Shown here: positions 46,621 through 57,554 of the stretch, piece by piece
How positions within the stretch are numbered: the first letter of the stretch is position 1
Layout of the letters: the number at the start of each line of letters is the position of its first letter
From: Cordia subcordata
Taxonomy: Eukaryota; Streptophyta; Magnoliopsida; Boraginales; Cordiaceae
Assembly (NCBI GenBank): GCA_028554755.1
Contig: JAPTOF010000008.1
Span: forward strand, 11,782,501-11,846,500
Direction: 5' to 3'
DNA: 64,000 nucleotides
The notes under the pieces: model-generated
Databases searched by the model: none
What the model was told of the DNA's origin: nothing
Seen by the model: the letters and a program-made list of their open reading frames with translations, nothing else
Program-made: the position numbers and the translations under genes

Positions 46621-47390
46621 GGTGCAATTCCTGATATGCATTCCAAACAAACCTTGAATAGCCAAACATATATCTCAGTAGTTTCATTTGCTAGTAATCC
46701 ACAACCCAATAATATTGATTAACCATGATGGTTTACACTAACAAATGGAGCAAAAGGCAATCATATTTAGTCATCAAGTTATGTCAAATGTAACAACATC
46801 AGCAAATGATTGATATGTTGTTTTATACCTTACATTAACACAAAAGGAGAATACTTATCCTATGCTTTTCATCTACATCCATCACATAAAAAAATCATAA
46901 TTTCTTTTTTGCTTTCGTCTGAAATAGTTAAGTAGAGCCTTAGCATCACCTTTGCGGAGCCTTAATCTCCTTTGTTTATTAATATAATTTCTCCAAAAGG
47001 TACGTTTTCAAAAGGGTCTGCTTCAATAATAAAAAAAACTATAATTTTTTACTAATTTTGATGCCTAATCTATCCTTTAAATCAAGTAGCCTTCCACTAG
47101 GTGTATCAAGCTTTTTGTTATTCCTATACATGTATGCATCAAAAGGAGTAATCATGTGGTTATGATCCAACTTAACCATTGTTTGGCAATACAAACCACC
47201 ATTCCTTACTTGTGCCCTAATCATAGCTAAACATTCACTTTTAATTGGTGGCCTTTTTACAAAATCATTTGGAGCATTATACTTAGGCTTACTTGATTTG
47301 GCGCAAGCAAAGGTGAACAATTTCTTTTGTCCATTATCTCCAATACTTGTTCTTCTCTTTACTAATCCAAATCCAGTAATTTTTGCATGA

Positions 47391-47424
<34 letters not shown>

Positions 47425-47886
47425 TTAAACCCAAAGGAACTCAAAGAAAGGTGTCACATTAGCACCCATTTATTTGCCAAGTCATCATAAATTCTATTTT
47501 TAATATTATTACATTATTATAAATCTATATATTATAATGTTTAATTATATTTATGCACCACTTCTTAATCTTATCATTGCAATAGAGTTACAAGATATTT
47601 AATTATATTTATGCACCACCTATATATTTCTTTTTAATTAGTTTAAATTAATAATGTCCAAAAAAACTCATTAGTTTAATTAATTTATGCATCATATCCT
47701 AATTAAAAAATAAAAATAAGAATAAAAAATACTGTAATTAATTTTTATAGATATTTAGAAATAATAAAAAAATACACGAAAACCTAAAAAATAATTAAAA
47801 AATCACATCTATAAATATTTAAAAAAAGTAAAAAACACACAGAACATAAATAAACCCGTGCAAAGCACGGGGTATGAAAGCACTAG
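47391..47886 (+). mobile_element. Non-autonomous Helitron inserted in the FAR1 domain
   Basis: It begins TC (TCTATATATA...) after an A and ends CTAG before a T. Eleven bases before CTAG is a perfect hairpin, CCCGTGC-AA-AGCACGGG, in GC contrast to its AT-rich body. TC start, 3' hairpin, CTAG end, insertion between A and T and absence of a target duplication are the full set of Helitron hallmarks. The 496 bp hold no coding sequence. Removing it joins the two halves of the FAR1 frame of the host pseudogene without gain or loss of a base. Confidence 0.88.
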
Positions 47887-49024
47887 TGATTATAAAAGTC
47901 ATACATGTCTTGTTAAGACTCAAATCGCATTCCTTTTGGCACTTCCACGTTACCTCTAACCAAATTTTCATTTATTTGTATACTCATCTCTTTTGTTGGC
48001 AGAGTTTCATTGTTTTGCTCGCCTACATATGCAAAAAATAATAAAATTAAAAATATGCAATAGTTTACAAAGACTATGTTTTAATTCCAAAGAGATTATG
48101 ATATCATATGATAAGTTAGGTTTAAAGTTCCAAAATTTTCTTAAACTAATCACACAAGATTTTGTACGTGCAATATAAAGAAAAGTAGTGTTAAATATGT
48201 AAAAAAATTAGTAATGAGTTGTTCTACATGTGTTTAATTTATAGAACATTAAACGAAGTATGCAAGTCACACTGAAAAGACAATAAATTAATGAACACAT
48301 TATTGCAACTAGAAAACTGAGACACCAATTACTATAAAAGAAGGCATCTATGTTCTTATTTAACAACTGCTCCGCTATAAAAGTTGATACCACCTCTTTA
48401 TCAAAAACTGAATTAAGCTAAATCGGTAAAAATTACATGTGAGATTCAGTGACATCATGTAGAATAGTTTTAGATACATCTTTCAAAAATCAAATTGATG
48501 GCCATTCTCAACTACATATATCTACAATTAGCTATCGTTATTAACTACAAGCTAAGTCCTAACTATTGCTAATACCTCTCCTCATATTCCTAATAACTAT
48601 CGTTTCATGCTTAATATTTACCGAAAGAATTTTACTTGAGGTGCAAAATTTGCAACCAACTACTCATCATACTTTTCGAATACTAACACCAAAAAATATA
48701 AAATATAAATTTGCACCCGACTACTCATCATACTTCATGGTCAATATAATTAACGTTTAATATAAAATATAAATTTTCATTGAAGATTATCACTAAAAAG
48801 ATAATAAAAAGTGAAGAGGCACTGGATATAATACCAACTACTTACAATATTTTTTTGTGGTATTATCCTAGAAATACAATGAGGATGCATTTAGAAAAAC
48901 ACAAAAAAGACTGACCAATATCATTAGAAGTAGAGGGATTTGGCTCTGCTATCTCTACCAAGTTGTTGGATGCATTAATAACAACTTCTTTCATTTTTTT
49001 TTATAGCTATTGACTCATAAAAAA

Positions 49025-49446
49025 TGATAAAAATAAGTGTATTTATAGTTTAAAGATGAATACTTATCTCAATTGCTTGAAATTCATGATGTACGTCACT
49101 CTGTTTAACTCGTGGCTGAAAATCCTGAGCACAAACGGTTAAAGACTGTTTTTCACAACTTAAGTGCCCTTTTTTGTGTTTTATAGAGAGAAATTTTTTT
49201 TCATTCGATAGAGAAAAGTTTGAGAAGATCTGGGCGATCCAAAAACATATCTGACATATATACAAATAAATCCCCCACATATTGAAATAATGGGGAGTTA
49301 TTTAATTTTCCACTCTTGGGAGGTTTCTTAACTTCCCATAACTCTTTTTTTAATTTATTTTATTTTACTTTACTTTACTTTACCCATTAATAAATGAATC
49401 GGGTTGGGTCAGCCCACATTGGGTGACCTAACTTGAATTTCTAATA
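49025..49446 (-). repeat. 3' LTR of the long copia element
   Basis: Plus-strand ends are TGATAAAAATAAG and AATTTCTAATA. It matches 59728-60141 along its length. The outer edge is 30 bp from the FRS pseudogene start codon. Confidence 0.9.
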
Positions 49447-50599
49447 TTTCCCACTCGCACAAGGTGGATAGATCCTTGTACACTATTTTCTCTCCACAAT
49501 CTTATTGGGAATCAGCCCTGAGCTTAACAAGTGGAGGCTTAGACCATGCACCTATTAATATGTCATGGGAGCCATATCCCGCAAAGGACAAATAAAAGCT
49601 CATTATACCCTAGACTTATTTAAGTTTGCTTTTAGTCAAAACATCCCTTATCCCTCATAGGCCATGTTTGATTTTTCAGATCTCATTCATGTATTCATAA
49701 TTATGTTATATCACAAAGATTACAAAATTGGTCGACCTACGAGCACATGCATTATTAGAAGTGAACATTCTTCCTTTCACCTTAATGTTCCTCCAAGTCA
49801 AGCCAACTACTTTTTTGGTAATGTCTCTTATAATCGAATCTACCATGATCTTTAGGTGCCATAACAAAGTAGTTAACATTAAACTTGTCAAGTTGGGGCA
49901 CCAGTGTAGGTCTCTAAAGGTATCTATAAAGAAGCTTTTATAGCTTCAAGGACTCACACAATGATGAAGCAGGGATTCATTCATACACTTCCCTAAGACA
50001 GTTGCTGAGCACACACTCTATGGAAACATTTGCTATGGTAGAGTCTTTCCCACAAGGATGTATGTCATAACTCAAAGAAACACTCTTGACACCATACAAA
50101 TTTGCCCTAGTTACAACTAAGTAACTAACCTGAACCCTCGAACTTAATACACAAAGTAATCAAGGTTTCTAGTCTTGCTACATAGAGGTTATATGGATAA
50201 TGGGCATTAATATCGACCTTGTTGTTGGTTCTAATTACTTCATATAGCAACTACTAGGTCTCATCTCAATGTTATCTTAGACACCAGGCCTTGATAATCA
50301 TCAAGTTGACGTAATTTGCATAAGCATAGTGTTTCCCGATGAACACTAACTTACTCATGCCGTCTCATCTCAACATGCTCCCACTATGCTTGAGGTGATA
50401 GCTCATGTGAGACAGCCAATCTCAACTACCTGTTAACATACTTTTCATTTGGCGATTATATGGACCAGTATGCTTATATGAGATTTATTCATGCATACCA
50501 AAAACATATATTGAGTGCATGAAAACATCTATTAAAACATTAGTTTTAAAAAAATACACATTGTATAAGCATAGATTGATTACACATAACACATAGAAC
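49447..50599 (-). other. 3' untranslated region of the long copia element
   Basis: No conserved frame is seen between the end of RNase H and the polypurine tract. The short open frames at 49664-49943 are not supported. Confidence 0.5.
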
Positions 50600-50729
50600 A
50601 TAACTTTAAATTCTACGCAATCCTAGGGATTTTATATATGATAAAAACATATCTATAGGGATAGGTTTAGTAAGTGGCTCCGTTATCATCTTATGCGTAG
50701 AAATATGTTCTATAATCACTTTCTTTTTC
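50600..50729 (-). pseudogene. Copia RNase H C-terminus (distal piece)
   Basis: The minus strand reads KKKVIIEHISTHKMIT, then EPLTKPIPIDMFLSYIKSLG. This is the usual end of copia pol (HIST...DPLTK...). It continues the frame broken at 52351 by the inserted LTR. Confidence 0.85.
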
Positions 50730-50734
50730 AACAC

Positions 50735-52345
50735 TGTTATGGGGCAAATAATCTTAAGAGGGGAGGTGAATTAAGACTATGCTACTTTTGTGAAAATTAA
50801 AACAATTCAATATCAATTTAAAATCAAGACAGTAAATGAACTTCATACAAATAATTTATCAAATAGTTTGCAAGCAGTATTAAAGTAAAAAGAGAAATGA
50901 ATAGAATGCACCGAATTTAAGTGGTTCAACCAAGCCTGTGTCCACCATCTAAGGATTCTCCCCTTAAGACTTTAACCTCTTTCACTATAAATACTCTTTC
51001 AAATGTTGGTGGAGTATAAACCAACTTGTTACAACTCTTTGAAACACTCTCTTCAAAGAACCCAAGTGACAGTACCTCATCAAGGATTTCCACACTCCTT
51101 TCAAGGTAACAACTCAATCTTAAATCTATCCTAGCTATGGAGTGTAATTACAATTGATAATGATAAGAAAGAATACAAATTTTGCTCAGTCTCACCCAAT
51201 AGATATGAAAATGTATAGCTCTCGTATAACTCAATGAATAGACAATCTAAAGCTCAAGAATGTTTGTAATGCTCAAGTGTGTCTTGAAAAGCTTTCAAAT
51301 GATATTTAAATAGTGTTAGAAAGAGCTATTGAAGATCATTGATAGAGAGAAAATCGTGTAGGGTGAGAGTATATTGAAAAACATGCCAAAAAGAGGTTTT
51401 AACAGGCAATTTTTAAAAACTACAGAGCAGGGGCCGGTTGATTGAGGGGTGCGTCCGGCCTATTCTTCTAATGTCCTCGTCACCCCTAATAGCACAGGTT
51501 GTTCACCCACTCTGGGAGTTTGGTGGGATGGAATATAGAAAATGTCAATTATGGGTCCATTGCATCGGGTCTTAGTTGGGAACTCAGCTAGGGGGTCCAA
51601 CTTATACTAGAAAAACGTTGTTTTTGGCCCTTTTTCTGATTTACTTTGAATCCCTTTTGATGGAACAACTTTTTGACAATTAAAAGAGCAATAGTGGGGA
51701 TTCAAAATCAGAATGGAAATTTTGAAAACATCTTTAGACGAATTTAAATCTTAAAAGGATTTGGCAATATAAAATTCTTTCGAGGTGATTTGACTATGTA
51801 GAACAATTTCAAAACAAAAAAGAAAAGTCAAAGATTTTCTTTTCAAAAAATTTTCCAAGATTAAGTGTGCAAACAATTATTTTCTCAAATAATTTTAAGA
51901 TACAATTTTAAGATTCCAAAAACAAATTTTAGGAAGTCAAAAGATCATTTTAAGGATTATGAAAAGGATGATTTTAAAAGAGCATGAGCTTGAGAAAGTA
52001 AATTCAAGGTTATACATAATAAGAGCAAGAATAAATGAAAAATGAGCCGGTACTCCTTATGTCTTCTCATCTCCGGCCTTTTATCTCCCTTTGCTCTTGA
52101 CTTTAAATTTCTTGCATGGACTTCATATCTTTAAACTCATGAGCTTTCCACGAGCTTCCATATAATCAAGCTTGACAAGACATAGCTTAGAAAGAATAAT
52201 CATATATGAAGCATTCAATCCATACATTTAATTTGTAGCCATTTATTCATCAACTGATTCACCATACAATAAACTCATTATAAATCATAGCCAATCTACT
52301 ATTTTGATCATTAAAACATTAATTGCAGACCATATAATGCTAACA
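50735..52345 (+). mobile_element. Copia-type (SIRE-like) solo LTR nested in copia RNase H
   Basis: It starts TGTTATGGGGCAAATAATC and ends ATAATGCTAACA, 1611 bp with TG/CA ends. AACAC lies on both sides (50730-50734 and 52346-52350), a perfect 5-bp target duplication. No coding domain was found inside, so it is a solo LTR left by recombination. Its first 200 bp parallel the LTR fragment at 5373-5573. Strand is given for the TG end at left. The true transcriptional direction is unproven. Confidence 0.88.
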
Positions 52346-52350
52346 AACAC

Positions 52351-53292
52351 TAAGTCTCTCACAAAATTAAATTTAATATCTATGTGCTTGGTCTTGCCAT
52401 GATACTTTGGGTCTTTGGTATAGGTAATCGCTACCTGACTATTACAAAAGACTGTCACTGCTTGAGTAGCATTTTTGACAACTCTTAAGTCTACCAAGAA
52501 CCTTTTGAGCCATACTGCCTCTTACACAGCTGTTGAGTAAGCTATAAACTCAGCTTTCGTAGTGGATAAAGCTACGCATGTTTGTTTCTTGCCACACCAT
52601 GAAATAGCACCATTATTGAGCAAAATAATGTATCCAGAGGTGGATTTTCACTCTTCTGTGTCACCTCTTCAATCAGCATCAATAAATCCTTTCGGGCATA
52701 AATCAGCTCCTTGATAACATAAGCAATAGTCCAATGTCCCCTTTAAGTACCTCAATATCCTTTTAACATCTTTTTAATGGACTCACCCAGGGTTTGATTG
52801 ATAACGACTGACTAATTCTATGGCAAAACAAATATCTGGCTTTATGCATATCATGTCATACATTAGGCTTCATACAGCACTCACATAAGGAATAGCCTTT
52901 ATGTCTTCTACTTGTTTTGGTGTTTTTGGACACATCCCTTGATCTAGGCTTTCACCCTTGGCTACAGAAGTATCTATAAGTTTGCAGTCTCGTTTGTAAA
53001 GTCGTTCAAGGACCTTTTTTAGGTATGTTTCTTGCGATAAAGCAAGAAGTCTCTTGGATCAATCTCTCTGGATCTTGACTCCAAGTACATATGCTGCGTC
53101 ACCTATATTTTTCATTTCAAAAGTCAAAGACAACCACTTCTTTATAGTGATTATATACTCCTTGTCATTTCTGGCTAGTAGTATGTTGTCTACATAAAGA
53201 GACAAACACATATCTATTCTCGAATCATTTGACATCACACAGTGGTCTTCTTGTGCCACTTTGGGGAATGTTTGATGATTACTTCTTCGCAC
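52351..53292 (-). pseudogene. Copia reverse transcriptase/RNase H remnant
   Basis: The frame from 53292 carries LSLYVDNILLARND, where the second catalytic Asp of YVDD is Asn, and EMKNIGDAAYVLGVKI. Later RNase H signatures follow (VTVFCNSQVAI, YHGKTKHIDIKF, VRDLV). The first half of RT, including the usual GFKQTKTDPC-type region and earlier catalytic Asp, is missing between about 53292 and the integrase tail, so an internal deletion is inferred. Stops are present. Confidence 0.85.
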
Positions 53293-53548
53293 GAGTTTTT
53301 GCGAACTTGATCCACTAACCGATTATGAAACTGATTCACCACAAATAACTGGTGTTTCTCTCCTACTTAGATTAGTAGGTGGCATGAATGCCTCCTCCAC
53401 TAAAATATTAGGAGAAGTAGGATCATTTGAATCGTCCATTTCACATAATTGAAATCTTTTATCGATATCCCTACGTCAAGGAAATCTATCTCCAAGAATG
53501 TCGCATCTCGTGACTCAAGTTCAGACACATCGACACATTGCCATCTGC

Positions 53549-54272
53549 TTATTCACCAAGGAACACATATCCTTTAGAGTGTTCAGAATACCGAATGAAA
53601 ATGCACTTTTTCCCTCTTGGTCTTAATTTCCCAAACTTATAAGAAGTATCATGAACGTAAGTAGCCAATCTCCAAGGATGCAAATTATTTAGGTCAGGTC
53701 TCTTACGTGTCCATAACTCACAAGGAGTTACATGTATTAACTTTGTGGGCATATGATTAAGGACATATGTGGCTATTAATAAAGCATCTCCCCAAAACAA
53801 AATTGGAAGATTAGCTTGAGCCATTATTGACTTAACCATGTCTAGTAAGGTTATATTCCTTCTTTCAGCAACACCGTTCTGTTGCAGAGTTCCAGGAATA
53901 GTTAAATGTCTAGCTATACCTTTAACATCACAAATATTCTTAAATTGATTAGAAAGATATTCACAACCATGATCAGTTCTAAGTGATTTCATATTTTTGT
54001 TTAGTACACATGACTGTATCTAATGTAATCATCAATAAATGTGATGAAATAACAGGCCCCATGCCTTGCCCTAATATTCGTTGGACTACAGATGTCTGAA
54101 TGGACTAGTTGCAACGGGTATTCAGCTCATAAATCTGTGTTAAATGGTTTTCTTTTTTATTTACCGACAAGGCAACTTTTACATAAAGGCAAATCGACTT
54201 TAACTAGTAACCCCAATAGGCCTTCTTTAGCCAATCTATTCGTCCTGTCTTGCCTTATATGCCCCAGCCTGC
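53549..54272 (-). pseudogene. Copia integrase remnant
   Basis: After the inserted repeat the frame resumes LGHIRQDRTNRLAKEGLLG and CKSCLVGK (zinc-binding His/Cys). Then come LRTDHGCEYLSNQF with a catalytic Asp, LQQNGVAERRNITLLDM with the catalytic Glu, and the C-terminal GKKCIFIRYSEHSKGYVF. A stop after CLVGK and damaged sequence at 54000-54170 make it inactive. Confidence 0.88.
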
Positions 54273-56168
54273 TGATCACTACTTAGATGCATAAGCCTAA
54301 AATAGCCTGCAAGCATACGGGTCAAATGTAGTGTAGTATGTGTGAGTACGAGGTCGTGTCCACTGAAAGTCTAGAAGATGGTGAGACTTTATGATGTGTG
54401 CTCTAGGGAATTACCTAAAAAATGAACCTAAACTAACAATCTTTTTGGCGATTTTGAATTAAAGGGATATCAATTGAAATTAAACCTAAACTAAACACTA
54501 ATGGGAAGGGAATGGATTGGGGAATGCAAGCTAACCTAGGGGAACTAACAAATGGAAATGGGATTAGGATGATTGCCACTTAATTATGTGTAACCTAATA
54601 TATTCTTGCTATGGGACTAATTGATGGTTTGAGATTATGGGATTGCTCTTAACTAAGATCTTAATTAGTCACCTAAATAACCGCTAGGAGTCACTGCAAG
54701 GTCTATCCTTAGGTGACATCAACCTAGAGTATAGTGTGGTCCTTATGACCTACGACCTTAGGGTTAACTAATTATTCTCCTAGGTGACTTAGATTGAACC
54801 TATCTTAGTGCCTAAACCATTGACTAGGTTTAAAGCCAAGACCTAGTCCATTTAAGGTTAACTAATCCTCACCGAAAACCTATTGGCTGGGTTTAAAGAT
54901 AAAAGAGACTTAACTAATTCTAGTTTTTAATTAAGCATCATCAATCTATCGCCACATTAGTGGGATTTAGCATATAAGTGCATGCATACACGTTATAAGC
55001 TATGGCATTTGCAGATACATTGACATATCCAACTACCAAACGCATTGAGATGCTCGGATTACACCATATTAAGCATTGAGATCCAACATGTATGTAGTTG
55101 AAGCTATATTTACTACTAAGGTAAGCAAACACACACATAGACATGCATAGATATATTACCCATTTCATGTATTTGTCATACAAATACATAGACATGCATA
55201 CGTAATGATTTAGAAGTGATAAATAACAAGTAGGCTTCATAATACATATGTTACTTCACTTAGGCATATTATCAAAAACATAGACATGTAAGAAAATAGC
55301 CATTAAACCCATAAAATCAAAGCATATATATTAACCATCAACAATCCCATCACAATAATGTAATTTAATCAACCCATAATACAAGCTTTAATCATCCTAA
55401 GAAGATCTACTTAAACATGAAATAAATAAGGATAAAAAGGAAATAAAAGAATTCCCCTCTTATCCTTGCAATCTTTGTACAAATCCTTGAACAAATCTCC
55501 AATCCAAGTGTTTTGGTCCTCCTAAGAGCTTGATCCTAGGTGTTGATGTGTGTAAGTGAGTTTATAGGAGGTAGGTAAGGGTTAGGGTTTTTTGTGTGTG
55601 AGAATATGTGGGAAGGGTATGTGAAAAGATCCTTCAAAAAGGCTAAAAATCATGCTATTTATAGTAGCTGCAGTGACACAACTAGCTAACCCTACCAGCT
55701 CAGTCGATACTTTGGGGAGGTCGACCAGTAACTTCGTTTGTCTCTGGATTAACCGGTTGACCTAGCCAGTTGATTGGTACTCTGGGGATACTTGATTGGT
55801 TCCACGCATTGCTTTTTGGATCTGTCGGTTGGCCTACCAGTCAGTCAGTACTTTCTCTAGGTCTACCAGTAGCCCAAATTACTTCCATTCTTCATTCTTT
55901 TGCTTCCGATCTTTCCTCTCACAATCTGTACACTTTAATGCTCGATCTTTTATCCTCATACGAGCTCATTCATCAACCCAAAACTCACGTAAGACATAAA
56001 AATAGGCATTTAGTGTAACGTTTAACTAGAAAACTCAACTATATACACTTAGCAACGCTTATGCACAACTATATCATAAGTACTACATTAATTCCATCAG
56101 ATAAGCCGAAAACACCTTTCAAAGCATAGGAAAATGCAATGCAAACATACACAAAACCAAGACACGTA
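54273..56168 (+). repeat. LTR-like repeat family A, copy 3 (full length), nested in copia
   Basis: It starts TGATCACTACTTAGATGC and ends CCAAGACACGTA, 1896 bp. CCTGC flanks both sides (54268-54272 and 56169-56173), a 5-bp target duplication fitting an LTR-type integration. Copies 1 and 2 of the family end in CA, so TA here is probably a mutated CA. A motif TGCAAGCATACGGGTC near its start is shared with no other sequence in this window. There is no coding domain. This copy interrupts the copia pre-integrase WHSR motif. Confidence 0.82.
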
Positions 56169-57554
56169 CCTGCTATGCCACACATTTATATCCACATCCA
56201 TGTTGCTGGAAGATGTATTATATGAATAGTAAACATTTGCATGGTTAACAAGATTATGTTCAAGACCTAACACAAGAAAACCATCTACTAAATATCCATA
56301 CCCATACACATCATTGTCCAAAAGAAGTTTAACAGAAACACCAAACACATGAAGTTCAAAGCCTAATTGTAAAAGGATTAATGCAGAGTCCAAGTTCCTT
56401 TGAAAATCTGGAGCATACATGACATCATAGAGAAAAAGAGTACGACCACCGTGCAATATGAGTTTACAAATGCCAATACCCTTGACTTCAACTCTTGCAT
56501 TGTTCCCCATGAATATCCACCATATGTTAGTTGGAACACGTTGGAACTCCATATATGCTCTTCTAATCGTAGCTATATGGTTGATTGCTGCTGAGTTAAG
56601 GGTCCATGTAGGATAAGATTCACTCAGTAACGCATAACTAGAAACATATGCATTACTTGAAGGAATAGAAAACAATATGACCTTGGTCTTTGGCTTGGGA
56701 TAGTCCTGAGGATAATGACCTTTCTTGCAGCAATTATAGCACTTGACTTTAGCAATGTCCTTCTTACCATTATGCTTTCCACTTTTTCCTTCTTTGTTTC
56801 CTTCGTTTCCTTTGGCTTTCTTCCCCAGTTTGCCTTTTCCTTTGTCATTGGAGTTCTTTCTTTTAACGCTTAGAGCCAGTTGCTCTTTGCTAACTGGATT
56901 CAGCCACCTAAGCTTGTCCCGTAGCCTTAGTGGCTAAAAGGCGTTCCTCTTCTAACTCCAGATAACACTTAATGTCTTCAAATGTCTTGACATTCTCATC
57001 GTGTAACATGTTGATGACCATATACTCCCAGCATGATGGGATGTATCTGATAATAGCTTGCACCTATTGTTCATTAGTGAGAGCGTGGCTGGCTGTCTTT
57101 AGCTCTTGTATCATGTTTCACATTTCCCTGAGATGTTGTCTCATTGTGACACTGAGTCGCTTCTTATAAGTGTTAAACTTGATAGTCAGTTGAGGAAGTT
57201 TTGAAACAAAAGTACCACCGAACTTCACTTTTAAAGCATTCTACATGCCTTGAGTAGTAAGGTGAACCTCAAAATCAATAATGAGGTCATCATGCATGGT
57301 GCTTAGTAACGTAATAGAGCTGTTGCATTTTTCTTTTTCTAGACTTGGAATGCTTTCAAGTCCCGTCAATGCTGAGCGGTGTTGCCAAGTTTGGGCTCCC
57401 TCATAACCTGGGTTAATGTTTCTAGAACCTCTTATTCTTCGAGAATGTATTGAACTTTATGATGCGACACATCATAATTATCTCTGTTCAGTTTGTCTCC
57501 TTTGTTCAAGTCAGCAATGATGGTTTGGTAGCCATGATAAACTGCATAAGGCAT
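56169..57554 (-). pseudogene. Copia gag and pre-integrase remnant
   Basis: ATG at 57554 (MPYAVYHGYQTIIADLNKGD) opens a gag with YDVSHHKVQYILEE, VKFGGTFVSKLPQLTIKFN, MRQHLREM and ENVKTFEDIKCYLELEEER. A basic stretch, a decayed zinc knuckle, and a protease/pre-integrase region (56675-56174) follow. The last reads FQRNLDSALILLQLGFELH and INVWHSR, where the family A repeat is inserted. Numerous stops. Confidence 0.87.

Larger units (their letters stand above)
34503..48994 (-). pseudogene. FAR1/FRS (MULE-type transposase-derived) pseudogene, split by two insertions
   Basis: In minus order, exon 1 is 48994-48916 (MKEVVINASNN) and exon 2 starts at 48022. The FAR1 domain begins with PKGMRFES, an in-frame TAA (47913-47915), then QDMYDFYNH. 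A Helitron (47391-47886) interrupts it, and the domain resumes HAKITGFGLVKRR and runs to about 47100. A MULE core block follows (KGDAKALLNYFRRKQ, FADVVTFD, GCGLLANETTE, YVWLF). The gypsy element (35905-46620) sits at ISGIA / PKAIITDQ. A SWIM zinc finger (CICRLFEFRGIFCRHAFC, about 35140-35210) and a C-terminal piece ending SQSNMPTHKK with a stop at 34503 complete it. FRS proteins are transposase-derived, FHY3/FAR1-like transcription factors. Many stops and frameshifts show this copy is dead. An autonomous MULE rather than an FRS gene is possible. Confidence 0.88.

Noticed and set aside
49020..49030. Helitron or hAT explanation for the block at 49.0-49.4 kb
   Set aside because: The same sequence recurs at 59.7-60.1 kb beside a tRNA-Met-type primer site, so it is an LTR.
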